From the NCBI GenBank assembly GCA_036365145.1, contig JAEOAD010000034.1, positions 21,628,001 through 21,692,000 of the forward strand: a DNA stretch of 64,000 nucleotides. The letters run 5' to 3'. A program made the translations under genes and the position numbers. Shown piece after piece: positions 44,601 through 51,012 of this stretch (positions within the stretch are counted from its first letter, which is position 1; each line of letters begins with the position of its first letter). The notes below the pieces were generated by a model. It was not told the origin of the DNA. It did no database searches and saw only the letters and a list, made by a program, of their open reading frames with translations. The stretch is from Orientallactaga sibirica. Lineage: Eukaryota; Chordata; Mammalia; Rodentia; Dipodidae.

Positions 44601-45360
44601 GGCCATGTGATCCTGGAAGTGAACGGCCTGACGCTTCGGGGCAAGGAGCATCGCGAGGCTGCCCGCATCATCGCAGAGGCTTTCAAGACCAAGGACCGGG
44701 ACTACATCGATTTTCTGGTCACCGAGTTCAACGTGATGCTCTAGGACCCAGGCCCAAGGGACCTCCCACCGCTGCCCAGTCCCTGGTCATCCACCCTCCC
44801 CATCAGGTTCCTCAAGGGGTCAGGGCTACAGGCCAGGGTCACAGGCAGGCACCCCCAACACACCCAAACTCCATGCAGACCTACTGGACCAGACTGGGAG
44901 AAGACAGCTAGGCAAGGCAAACAGAAGGTCAGGTCAGAACCTGTGTGCCAGTACACAGTCGGTGCTCAATACAAGTAGGTGATATGAAGGGCAGGCACCT
45001 GCATCTCTGTGTTGGGTAAGGGGTTACTGCTGCCACCTCTACCCCAGGTGCCTGGGCCTTTGTCTGTTGTGAGGTGACAGCAGAGCTCAGAGACATGGCT
45101 TCCTGCCAGGGGGCATCTTGCAGGACTTTCAGTGCCACAAACAAGCATCGAGCACACCCATTTTTATCCCCTTCCTCCTGGCTCTGCATCCCCATGGTAT
45201 TTATTTATTTCCCTCCCTGGACTCCAGGAACCAAGGCCCCAGCTTTCCTCCTCAACCCCAGCCTACTCCAGAGGCCTTGCAGGCGACCAGCAATGTCAGT
45301 GTATTTATATACAGAGCTTATGACTTTAATTTTTCAATAAAGAAATCTGAACAAGGTCAG
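25406..45360 (+). CDS. WHRN: WHRN (whirlin), 3' portion of the gene: ten coding exons plus 3'UTR
   Basis: Whirlin is a cytoplasmic PDZ scaffold. It acts at stereocilia tips with MYO15A and EPS8, and in the ankle-link and periciliary complex with USH2A and ADGRV1. Loss causes deafness (DFNB31) and Usher syndrome type 2D. Joining the exons at GT-AG sites gives the end of PDZ2, HHD2, a proline/serine-rich linker, PDZ3 and the C-terminus ending FNVML, which I recognise as whirlin. All exon junctions agree in phase. Exon parts are 25406-25608, 27077-27113, 28146-28356, 29039-29248, 31786-31818, 39406-39477, 40574-41117, 43485-43666, 44083-44205 and 44562-44744 (stop). The N-terminal part (HHD1, PDZ1, first half of PDZ2) lies upstream of the window. 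The HHD2 exon carries a net 2-base deletion that breaks the frame as read. Identity is certain; whether the break is real is not. Confidence 0.97.
26178..26500 (+). repeat. B4-like composite SINE
   Basis: Head GGCTGGAGAGATGGCTCAGT, body with GACTCTGTCTCAAAGAAGTA, tail of CACACTGCACATGCAAC. Confidence 0.65.
26890..26979 (-). repeat. B1-like fragment
   Basis: Reverse B1 remnant ending CATACCACCGTGCCTGGCT. Confidence 0.5.
27077..27113 (+). CDS. WHRN: WHRN micro-exon (37 bp) between PDZ2 and HHD2
   Basis: The acceptor CTCCACAG and donor AAG|GTAGGTG bound 37 bp. The first base completes the Gly codon of the previous exon; the remaining 36 bases give FPGDLTTEGTNK. Known mammalian whirlins have a nearly identical stretch (FLGDLTTEGINK, from memory) at this position. 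Its small size means it is easily missed by ab initio gene finders. Skipping it would shift the frame. Confidence 0.93.
27114..28145 (+). other. WHRN intron
   Basis: Unique sequence without recognised repeats. Confidence 0.7.
28146..28356 (+). CDS. WHRN: WHRN exon: HHD2 (harmonin homology) with an apparent 2-base deletion
   Basis: The exon lies between acceptor TATTTTAG and donor AAG|GTGACC. It opens with PGFYKGPAGSQVTLSS and continues with the HHD2 helices (DEQARHLLTEQEHATMAYY). Up to 28292 it is in frame with the upstream exons. From 28300 onward the expected VSVEALVMALFELLNTHAK is read in a different frame. The bases between, GGGCGGC at 28293-28299, are 7 where three codons (Gly-Gly-Ser in other whirlins) need 9. 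The exon is 211 bp; 71 intact codons need 213. As read, translation adds about a dozen wrong residues and stops at TGA 28332-28334. The cause may be a sequencing or assembly error in a G-rich run, a private mutation, or a lineage-specific loss. Confidence 0.93.
28357..29038 (+). other. WHRN intron
   Basis: Short unique intron. Confidence 0.8.
29039..29248 (+). CDS. WHRN: WHRN exon: end of HHD2 and serine-rich linker
   Basis: The exon runs from acceptor TCCTGCAG to donor AGG|GTGAGC, 210 bp or 70 codons in phase 0. It encodes the end of HHD2 (FSLLSEVRSTIFPQDLDRFD, then HLVLRREIES), followed by a low-complexity linker (MKARQPPGPGAG and a Ser/Thr/Gly-rich run ending TVSSAR). The frame is open and agrees with family members. 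Internal ATG codons here (MKARQ, MVSYS) could in principle start short C-terminal isoforms, which are known for whirlin. That use is inference. Confidence 0.96.
29249..31785 (+). other. WHRN intron
   Basis: Contains one B1 with a very long poly(A). The rest is unique. Confidence 0.8.
29506..29688 (+). repeat. B1-like SINE with a tail of about 50 A
   Basis: GCTGGGCGTGGTGGCGCATG through GACCAGAGTGAGACC, then a nearly pure A tract at about 29633-29676. The intact head and long tail suggest a fairly young insertion. Flanks share AAACAGGATGA (29493 and 29701), a plausible target duplication. Confidence 0.85.
31786..31818 (+). CDS. WHRN: WHRN mini-exon (33 bp), probably alternatively spliced
   Basis: After a pyrimidine-rich tract ending CTGCCTTAG there are 33 bp, followed by donor GAG|GTACCG. 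The exon encodes ERLLWLIDLME in phase 0, so it can be included or skipped without changing frame. I recall the same 11 residues in mouse whirlin but not in the human reference protein, where VSSAR joins NTLDLE directly. It adds a strongly hydrophobic amphipathic stretch between the serine-rich linker and the acidic segment. Confidence 0.88.
31908..31997 (+). repeat. Duplicated segment, copy 1
   Basis: TGTCCCTGGCAGGGACGGGG through GGTGGCCTCAGGCTTTGGAG. The second copy is at 34473-34557. The right end runs into a MIR-like sequence that continues only in this copy. Confidence 0.75.
31990..32110 (+). repeat. MIR fragment
   Basis: TTTGGAGTGAGAAGGACTTC, TGTGTGACCTCAAGAAGTGC, CCTCTCTGAGCTGAGC: MIR core in plus orientation. 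Confidence 0.65.
32500..32650 (-). repeat. MIR fragment
   Basis: AGTGAAGCTCAGAGAGGAGG and GCCCAAGGTCACACAGCTAG: MIR core in reverse, well preserved. Confidence 0.7.
33240..33320 (+). repeat. ID-like SINE fragment
   Basis: GAGCTGGGTGGTAGAGCACT, GGCTCTGGGTTCCATCCCCC. Confidence 0.5.
33629..33994 (-). mobile_element. MaLR-type solo LTR
   Basis: TGTATGCCTGTG, CTATGACAAAATACCTGGAA, ending CCCAACACCACTACA. No clear target duplication. Confidence 0.65.
34473..34557 (+). repeat. Duplicated segment, copy 2
   Basis: CTGCCCTGGCCGGGACTGGG through GGTGGCCTCAGGCTTTGGAG. It parallels 31908-31997 with a few substitutions and a small gap. Confidence 0.75.
34612..34800 (+). repeat. B4-like composite SINE (diverged)
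   Basis: GGAGCTGGGAAGGTAGTCCA, ATAGTGGCACCAACCTGGAA, TCGCTGACTAGCTAGTCTAG. Confidence 0.55.
35228..35474 (+). repeat. tRNA-derived SINE
   Basis: GGGCTGGAGAGATGGCTTAG head, TCTCTCTCTCCCC tract, A-rich end. The flanking AATCTAGGCCTCC (35213 and 35487) is an exact target duplication. Confidence 0.85.
35960..36065 (+). repeat. MIR fragment
   Basis: GGGTGACTTTGGACGGATCA, CCTCAGTCACCTCAGCTGTA: diverged MIR core. Confidence 0.5.
36990..37095 (-). repeat. MIR fragment
   Basis: CCCATTTTACAGAGAGGCAT, GTTCAGAGATTTGCCTGCTG: reverse MIR core. Confidence 0.55.
39406..39477 (+). CDS. WHRN: WHRN exon: acidic linker (24 codons)
   Basis: The acceptor TATTTCCAG and donor GTG|GTAAGG enclose 72 bp in phase 0, giving NTLDLEDTGEATQGSVNTLP then DVSV. 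This matches the whirlin segment just before the proline-rich region. It follows the largest intron of this part of the gene (7.6 kb, 31819-39405). Confidence 0.95.
39478..40573 (+). other. WHRN intron
   Basis: Unique sequence with one MIR-like remnant at about 39840-39930. Confidence 0.8.
40574..41117 (+). CDS. WHRN: WHRN exon: proline-rich linker
   Basis: This is the largest exon in the window: 544 bp from acceptor TTTTGGCAG to donor CGCA|GTGAGT, phase 0 in and phase 1 out. It starts DDIKSPSEGLPG and then has a seven-proline run (PPPPPPP). The linker includes FSAPRNRSPP, SSPIYASVSPANP, HLALVNQHPIGPFPRVQSPP and a run of Ser-Pro repeats, then VEVHRPDSEPDVNEVRALPQ. The proline-rich part of whirlin is a docking region used by the short isoform as well. 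If the donor is ignored the frame ends at TGA 41141-41143. Overlapping long open frames at 40521-40943 are composition shadows. Confidence 0.97.
41280..41390 (+). repeat. MIR fragment
   Basis: TGTGAATCCTGCTTCTACAA, AGCCATGTGACCTCACAGCT: MIR core in plus orientation. Confidence 0.55.
42207..42399 (-). repeat. tRNA-derived SINE
   Basis: TTTATTTTATTTATTTAACA tail, G run, GAATCGAACCTGGGTCC B-box region in reverse, GCCATCTCTCCAGCCCC head end with a small deletion. Confidence 0.8.
42401..42491 (-). repeat. B1-like fragment
   Basis: CTCACTCTGGTCCAGGCTGA through CGCCACCACGCCCGGCT. The middle is replaced by a SINE-head-like CTCTCCAGCCCCAG piece. Confidence 0.6.
42879..43092 (+). repeat. tRNA-derived SINE
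   Basis: GGGCTGGAGAGATGGCTTAG head through AAATAAAAATAAAATA end. Confidence 0.8.
43140..43384 (-). repeat. tRNA-derived SINE
   Basis: Poly(T) and (GA)n tail, body with CCAGATGCTTGTGCCACC, head end GAGCTATCCCTCC. It ends 100 bp before a WHRN exon. Confidence 0.75.
43485..43666 (+). CDS. WHRN: WHRN exon: Ser-rich linker before PDZ3
   Basis: This 182-bp exon has acceptor CCCCAG at 43484 and donor CCG|GTGTGC. It gives TASTLSQLSDSGQTLSEDSG, VDAGETEASAPGR and ends EGANKP, as in other whirlins. The acceptor is a tandem NAGNAG (CAGCAG, AGs at 43483-43484 and 43486-43487). The upstream AG keeps the alanine of TAST; the downstream one would drop it without changing frame. The donor is weaker than its neighbours. 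Confidence 0.95.
43667..44082 (+). other. WHRN intron
   Basis: Short unique intron between the Ser-rich exon and PDZ3. Confidence 0.85.
44083..44205 (+). CDS. WHRN: WHRN exon: start of PDZ3
   Basis: The acceptor CACCTGCAG and donor CAG|GTACGT enclose 123 bp, 41 codons, phase 0. It encodes PGLLEPTSTLVRVRKSAAT, then LGIAIEGGANTRQPLPRIVT. Here LGIAI is the carboxylate-binding loop and strand of PDZ3. The intron position inside the PDZ fold parallels that of PDZ2. Confidence 0.96.
44206..44561 (+). other. WHRN intron inside PDZ3
   Basis: Short unique intron. Confidence 0.9.
44562..44744 (+). CDS. WHRN: WHRN terminal coding exon: rest of PDZ3 and stop
   Basis: The acceptor CACTTCACAG is followed by RGGSAHNCGQLKVGHVILEV and NGLTLRGKEH, then the PDZ helix EAARIIAEAF and the last strand. 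The protein ends YIDFLVTEFNVML with TAG at 44742-44744. This C-terminus is almost invariant in mammalian whirlins. PDZ3 occupies nearly the whole of the last two coding exons. Confidence 0.98.
   Translation, partial: RGGSAHNCGQLKVGHVILEVNGLTLRGKEHREAARIIAEAFKTKDRDYIDFLVTEFNVML
44745..45360 (+). other. WHRN: WHRN 3'UTR
   Basis: This is non-coding sequence from the stop codon to a single clear poly(A) signal, about 0.6 kb and GC-rich in its first half. It contains an AU-rich run with overlapping ATTTA motifs at about 45198-45209, which could affect mRNA stability (inference). Confidence 0.85.
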
Positions 45361-45365
45361 GAGTC
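45336..45365 (+). terminator. WHRN poly(A) signal and cleavage region
   Basis: A canonical AATAAA lies at 45336-45341 in an AT-rich context 592 bases after the stop. Cleavage is expected 10-25 bases downstream, near 45355-45365. There is a modest GT/TG-rich stretch after 45385. No second AATAAA is seen in the UTR. Confidence 0.85.
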
Positions 45366-45675
45366 AGTTTGCTATGCAATTACCTTGTGGACTGGAGTTT
45401 AGACTGATGTGTGGTGTGGGCAGATGGGGGTACCCAGAGCATCACACACCAGCATCTGAATCTTGCACCCTATAGCTCAGTTGGGGGTATACAAGGGTGA
45501 GATGTATGCACCTCACCTTCATTTTTGGAGCATCTTACTTAACGGTGTGAGGGGAAGCAGATAATATTTTAAAACTGAAATATACCAGTATGTTGTGGAG
45601 CAGAATGCGTGATTAGCAGGGAATGTTTAAGAACAGACTGGGCACTGGGGAGAAGGCTCAGTGGATAAAACACAT

Positions 45676-45807
45676 GGTGGTGGGGCATGGTGGCGCAAGC
45701 CTTTAATCTCAGCACTTGGGAGACAGAGGTAGGAGGATCGCCGTGAGTTGGAGGCCAGCCTGGGACTACAGAGACCCTATCTCAAAAACAAACAACAATT
45801 TAAAAAC
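45676..45807 (+). repeat. B1-like SINE nested in the B4-like element
   Basis: GGGCATGGTGGCGCAAGCCT through GAGACCCTATCTCAAAAACA. The flanking CACATGGTG repeats (45670 and 45811) are the target duplication. Confidence 0.8.
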
Positions 45808-45856
45808 CCACATGGTGTGTAGGTGAGGATCAGAGTTCAGATATCCAGCACCCATG

Positions 45857-46215
45857 TGTAGCAGACAGCTTTAAGTCCACTGAGATGAACTTCCAGACCA
45901 GGCACAGTTATGGAGGAAGGGATATTTATTGAAGCTTACAGATCCAGGGGAAGTTCCTTAATGGCAGAAGAAGCTGGCCTGCCTTCACAGGGCCAAGCAA
46001 GAGAGAGAGAGAAAAACCACCAGCCACACAGCACAGCACACTTTAGGAACTCCTACTGGGCACACTTTGCTTATCTTTACAATGGAATCTCAAACCCACC
46101 ACCACTCCTTAAGAACCTCCTGGTGACATTGCCTCTAGCAAGGTGGCTGCAGATGCAAACTATAAACTAATAAAACACTGAATATATTGGGGGGACATAT
46201 ATTCAAACTACCACA
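45857..46215 (-). mobile_element. Solo LTR nested in the B4-like element
   Basis: TGTAGCAGACAGCTTTAAGT through AACTACCACA. Exact 5-bp target duplication CCATG lies at 45852-45856 and 46216-46220. It is MaLR-like in size (359 bp) and termini but a different subfamily from the 17755/19200 pair. Confidence 0.85.
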
Positions 46216-46839
46216 CCATGTAAACACTGGGTGGGCATGGTAACCCATTTATAAATCCCAGTTTGCAGGAGATAGAGACAGGAGCCCTATCCCAGACAAA
46301 CTGGCTAGCTAGACTAGCTGAATCTGCTAGCTTCAGACTAAAGTGAGAGACTAATGATTAAGGAAGATACCAGATGTCAACCTCTGGCCTCTACTCGCAT
46401 ATACAGGCGCACGTGCATGCACGCAAAGAAATAATTAAAGCTGACCCTCTAGAGTGGGTTCCTAGAAGCTGAGACCTGGGTTTATATGCAAGTGACTCAT
46501 TAAGGAAGGACAGGGAGGGGAGGGAGCACAGGGAAGCACACTCCTCAGAGGGCACCTTCACTTCATCCCACCAGCGTTCTGGGAGTGCAGAGATCTAGAA
46601 TTGTCTCCACTCAGGGCCAGGGGCTGGATACCCCTGCCTGTAACTATGTAGTCAAGGCAGTAAATTCCCAGACCCTTCCCACCCTGCGTCCTGCCCAGCT
46701 GGTCCAGCAGCCACAGGCAGTAGGGGTTGAAAGCAAACACATGGAGAGAGCAGGGCAGAGACGGTGGCAAAACACGCATCTGTCCTGTGACCTTAGGGGC
46801 ATGTCCTCCTGTCCCCAGGATGTTTGGTGGAAGATGAAG

Positions 46840-47032
46840 TTTTTTTGTTGTTATTGTTTAGACAGAGGAAGAGAGAGAGAATATGGGCATGCCAGGGTCC
46901 TAGCCACTACAAACGAACTCCAGACACATGCACCATCGTGTGCATCTGGCTTATATAAGATCTGGAGAATTGAACCTGGGTCCTTAGGCTTCGTAGGCAA
47001 GTGCGTTAACTGCTAAACCACCTCTCCAGCCT
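46840..47032 (-). repeat. tRNA-derived SINE
   Basis: GAAGAGAGAGAGAATATGGG tail side, GAATTGAACCTGGGTCC, head end CTCTCCAGCCT. The flanking GAAGA repeats are compatible with a short target duplication. Confidence 0.8.
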
Positions 47033-47166
47033 GAAGAAGACTTTGAGGAATCCTATTTTACTAGAATTGGGTCCAGGGTTTCAGGTGTTGCCGTGTCCAG
47101 AATGCTTGGATCTGACTCTAGCACTGGAGTCCATCTGGGGTTTCCTCAGTGGGATGGTTCTTTTTC

Positions 47167-47486
47167 ATGTGTATGTGAGGGGGCACACATGTATGTGCCA
47201 GTGAATATACATGTGTACGTGTATTTGTGGAGGCCAGTGATAGATGTTGGGTGTTTTCCCAAATTGTTCTTTATCTTATTGAGACAAGGTCTCTCGCTGT
47301 ACCCAGAACTCAGCCATTCTGCTAAACTAGCTAGCCAGTGACCCCCAGAGATTCCCTATCTCTGGCTGTGATTACAGGCATGTGCCACCAAGCCCAACAT
47401 TTTACATGGGTGCTGAGGATCCAAACTCAGGTCCTTACGCTTACGTGGCAAGTGCTTTACCCACTGATCCATTCCTCCAGTCCCCA
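47167..47486 (-). repeat. B4-like composite SINE
   Basis: GTGTATTTGTGGAGGCCAGT, AGCTAGCCAGTGACCCCCAG, GTGGCAAGTGCTTTACCCAC, then TCCAGTCCCC. Confidence 0.75.
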
Positions 47487-47552
47487 TGAGATTTCTGTAC
47501 CCAAAATTGCCCTCCCAGAAGAATTTCATTCCTTAGTTCATTCATTCATCTT

Positions 47553-47725
47553 TGCAATGCTAGAGATTGATCCCAGGGCTAGGCAATACTCTACCACTGA
47601 ACTAGATATTCAGGCCTTGCTTTCAATTTTTTATTTTGAGATAGGGTCTCACTATTGTAGCAAAGATGGGCCTTGAATTTGTAATCCTTCGGCCTCAGCC
47701 TCCACAGTGGCTGGGATTACACTTA
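47553..47725 (-). repeat. ID-B1 composite fragment
   Basis: Reverse ID (ATTGATCCCAGGGCTAGGCA, CTCTACCACTGAACTAGATA) followed by a B1-like end (GAGATAGGGTCTCACTATTG). Confidence 0.55.
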
Positions 47726-48540
47726 CCCCAACTTCTAGTGGAATTTTAAATAAATCCTCATATTCCTTGACAGTGGTCTTTGGGAGGTCGTTTGTCCCCA
47801 GCAGTCTGATGCTCCCACCTGTTCTTCCCACAATACAAAAGCCCAGGAGAGGCACTGGTCTTTAAAGGGACCTAGTGTGGAGCAGGATGTGAGGGTCAGA
47901 GGCCCACACTAGATATGTTTACCTGTGTCCTAACATCTCATGGTACCAAAGGCAGGGAGGGGACAGCCAGAGTCTCAGGATTAACTCTTGCTTGCTGGAG
48001 AACCTTGAGCAGGTTAAACGCAACCCACTTAACCTTTCGGAGCCACAGTTTGCCCATCTTCACATGTAGAGTACAATTTAGTACTAACTTGACTACTGTA
48101 AGACTGGCACCCACTCTACAGACCTCTTAGAAAACGAAGCCAGCTGCTGGCAGGTGTGTAGGAAGTACCTAGCAACAGGGGGGCTCGGAACCATCTCAGA
48201 GAGAAAGAGCTGGGCGCTCCACAGCTAGTTGAGGGCTGGGGGAGGGTGACATCCCTATGACTGAATGGCTGTTAAAGTCAGTGTGAGGTGGTGTTGGCTA
48301 AGTGCCTTGAGACACTTCTCCATGGCTGCTCCCTTAGAATCCCCGGAAGTGGGGCTAGTGAATGCCATTTGTTGCCACTCAGTGGTAGGACCAGGGCAGT
48401 ATAAACCCACACTATTCAAGGTGGCTTTGGAGGTCATTATTCCTGTCCGATTCCCTGTCTGGCGTTGGGAATAGAAGATAGGGGGGGGGGGGGTAAAGCT
48501 AACAGCTACCTCACACGAGAGGACTGAGCAGCGTAAGAGA
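47726..48540. other. Intergenic sequence upstream of the CpG island; G12 run at 48481
   Basis: A MIR remnant is at 47985-48090 (TTAACCTTTCGGAGCCACAG). The rest is unique. No coding support. Confidence 0.5.
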
Positions 48541-48599
48541 CACTTAATGAGCGCAATTTACTACACTAAGCAGTCCATTTCCGCTGAGAAACCTTGGGA

Positions 48600-49350
48600 T
48601 CACTTCCCAGCGGCGGTTCCGAGGACCTCGCACAGTTATCTTACCTCCCGGACTCCGTGTCTCCTCTGCACTCGGGCAGATTTCTGCAGGAAGATGCCGA
48701 GGTCGGGGCGGGGAGGGGAGGGGCGGGGAGGGCGGGGCGCTGGCGGCCGCCTCTCTGCTATTGGTGGGGATCCCAGGATCCCCGCCCCTGCGCCGTCGCA
48801 GACGGGCTGCGGGTATTATGCAAAGCGGCCGCGCCCCGCCCCGCGCTCGGATTGGCGGCCTTTGTCTGCCGCTCAACTCCAGGAAAGCTGCGCGCGCGGC
48901 GGCGGTGCAGGTGAGAGACCCCGAGCGGAGCGCGGGAAGATGCGGGCCTGGTACTCAGGGTCCCCCGTCGGGAGGATGGGGAGGGAAGGGACCGCACCGC
49001 CCGGCTGCGTGCCGCGGGGACCACCCTGCTTTCGGTATCTTCACGGAGGAGCCCCACGTGCCCTGGAGGGGACGGATCGAGGCTACAGGGACCCTGGGTG
49101 GACGCGCGATCGGAGACACTGAGCCTGAGGTCTGGGCAGCGGGACACCGAGGCCCCACCCTCCGGCCTCAGTCTCCACCTCCGCACAGTGGGGGCGTGGG
49201 TTGTCCCTTCTTGCCCGGGCTGATCGCCGGGGAGGATAGGGGTCCCCGGGGGCAAGGGGTGGTCCTTGGCGGGGCTGCGGGACGGGTTGGGCGGGAGGCG
49301 TGGCCCTGTTGCTTGGTGACTTGGGGAGGTGGGGCTTTTCTGTGCTAGGA
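48600..49350 (+). promoter_or_regulatory. CpG-island promoter upstream of AKNA
   Basis: The stretch is very CpG-dense, in contrast to its flanks. It has several GGGGCGG/GGGCGG Sp1-type boxes (48700-48740), two inverted CCAAT boxes (ATTGG near 48759 and 48851), an octamer-like TTATGCAAAG near 48817, and no TATA box. A strong splice donor, GCAG|GTGAGA at 48910/48911, follows, so transcription most likely starts around 48850-48890 on the + strand. It begins 3.2 kb after the WHRN poly(A) signal and faces AKNA, so an alternative AKNA promoter is the simplest reading. A separate lncRNA or a bidirectional promoter is possible. Open frames here are composition effects. Confidence 0.75.
48860..48910 (+). 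other. Candidate non-coding first exon with splice donor (possible AKNA alternative exon 1)
   Basis: Sequence downstream of the second CCAAT box runs into GCGGCGGTGCAG|GTGAGAGACC, a near-consensus donor at 48911. No in-frame ATG precedes it in the likely exon, so it would be 5'UTR. The 5' boundary is a guess from the promoter elements. The partner acceptor cannot be seen; the AKNA acceptors near 62671 or 62734 are the natural candidates. Confidence 0.5.
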
Positions 49351-50576
49351 TTTGTGTGAGGTCGGTTCACCGGGCAACAGCCCCGGGGAGCTGGCAGCTT
49401 GGAGCCGGACGCCTTAAGGCAAGTTTCTTTTCCTCTTTTTGGCAGGGGGAGGTTGATAGAGCGGAGGCCAGCGTGGGGTGGACAGTTTCCACGGACCTGG
49501 GACAAGCTGCCAAATAGGGCCAGTCCCCTCTTCGTACACGAAAGGCCACTGAGCCCAGAGAGAAGGCGCGATTTACCCAAGGGCGCACAGCAGGGAGGAG
49601 ACCCGGAGCCTGCCTCCAAGACCTCCCGAAATGACAGGTCAGAACGAGAACGTAGAAAGGCCACTTCTGTAAACAAACTCAAGTTATTCTAGAGCGGAGC
49701 CGAGAGCCGCTGCCGGCAAGGAGATGTGGTTACTGTCCTCCTGGACGGCGAAGACTAAGGCTGAATCTGCACATGAAGGACTAAGGTTAGGCAGATAGAG
49801 AGACTTCCCACAGATTTCCCCAGCTTCCTCCTCTGGCCTCGGTGGAGTTAATGGTGTTTTGTTGAGCAAACAGTACTCGCCCCTGTTTGGACGGTTGCTA
49901 AGTCTGGATGACCCACTGAGTCCGGGCATGGAGTGGAACCTGCTGCATCTTGACAGTCTGGCTTCCTCCGGAGTCCGTCTGGGGTTCCGCGGGAGGGAGG
50001 AGAAGTGCACATGCTGACCTTCCCGCCCAGGGCACAGCCGGTTCGCATTGGAAACATGTGGCCAGGCTGTCTTGCGTGGGGATTTCGTCAGCTCCTGGGA
50101 CTGGGCTCTCTAGGGCCTGGAGGGGGCTTGGAAGCCGCTGCAGGGTGTGCGAGGAGCCCCGGGCCGCATCCAAGCCACCACAGGATGGCTGAATGCCAGG
50201 GTCGGCAAGTTGCTTCAGCCCAGTGCCCATCCGAAGATGGAGTGGGAAGCCTCAGTTTCCCCGTCCACGAAAGGGGTGGGTTGTGCACCTTGTAGCAGCA
50301 CTACCTCAGGCACAAGTAGATGACATCTAGAAAGCTTTGGCCCAGCTGGCATCTAAGTTTAGAAATGGAAAGTGAGGCCAGAGAGAGGAAGAAATCAGGA
50401 CACCAAGATTCCACCAACTTCCATGAGACCAGCTAGTCTACTGAGCAGGTCTCTTACTGTAGGGAGTACAGACTGGAAGAGAAGGAGTTGCCGTCTTTTC
50501 TTTTCTTTTTTTTTTCTTTTTCATCCCAATGCCTAGTACAAAGCCCTGTATACTGTCACTTAGTGTCCTGGCATTG
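49351..50576. other. Unique sequence downstream of the CpG island
   Basis: Likely first intron of the transcript from the CpG island. CpG content falls off gradually. No exon recognised. Confidence 0.45.
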
Positions 50577-50735
50577 CCATTAGGTGGATGTTATTGTCCC
50601 CATTTTACAGATAAGCGTGAGGTTCTGAGAAGTTAACCATTAGGTGGATGCTATTGTCCCCATTTTACAGATAAGAAGCGTGAGGTTCTGAGAGGTTAAG
50701 TCACTTGCCTGAAGGCACACAGCTCTTCACTGGGG
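50577..50735 (-). repeat. MIR with an internal tandem duplication of about 60 bp
   Basis: CATTAGGTGGATG(T/C)TATTGTCCCC through GTGAGGTTCTGAGA appears at 50578-50637 and again from 50638. Then TTAAGTCACTTGCCTGAAGG completes the MIR. The second copy has a 3-base insertion. Confidence 0.85.
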
Positions 50736-50898
50736 TTGACTGGTTCTCACTTTGGGATGTGTGAGGGACAGAGCTGACAGTGCCTATGTCTTTCTAGCAC
50801 TGAACTCAGGGATATCATGTTAGTAACTTGAAATTAAGCATAGTAGGGTATTTTGCATAATGAGAATCAGTAAACGCTACAAAGCAGGGCCTTTTCCT

Positions 50899-50921
50899 GT
50901 GTGTGTGTGTGTGTGTGTGTT
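50899..50921. repeat. (TG)n microsatellite
   Basis: About 11 TG units just before an ID-like element. Confidence 0.9.
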
Positions 50922-50937
50922 TAAGAGAGCCACATAC

Positions 50938-51012
50938 AAGTTGAGGGTGTAGTTCAGTGATAGATCAGCACTTGCCTAGCATGCACCAGGCCCTGTGTTC
51001 CATCTCTAGCGA
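50938..51012 (+). repeat. ID-like SINE fragment
   Basis: GAGGGTGTAGTTCAGTGATA, CACTTGCCTAGCATGCACCA, TGTGTTCCATCTCTAGC. Confidence 0.65.

Larger units (their letters stand above)
45637..46430 (+). repeat. B4-like SINE interrupted by a B1 and by a solo LTR
   Basis: Three pieces of one composite: head 45637-45675 (GGAGAAGGCTCAGTGGATAA), middle 45808-45856 (ATCAGAGTTCAGATATCCAG), and B1-like body 46216-46430 (GTGGGCATGGTAACCCATTT, CAACCTCTGGCCTCTACTCG). Confidence 0.7.

Noticed and set aside
48547..49348. Several long overlapping open frames on both strands
   Set aside because: CpG islands lack stop codons by composition. All frames are open, no known protein is recognised, and the splice donor at 48911 cuts through them.
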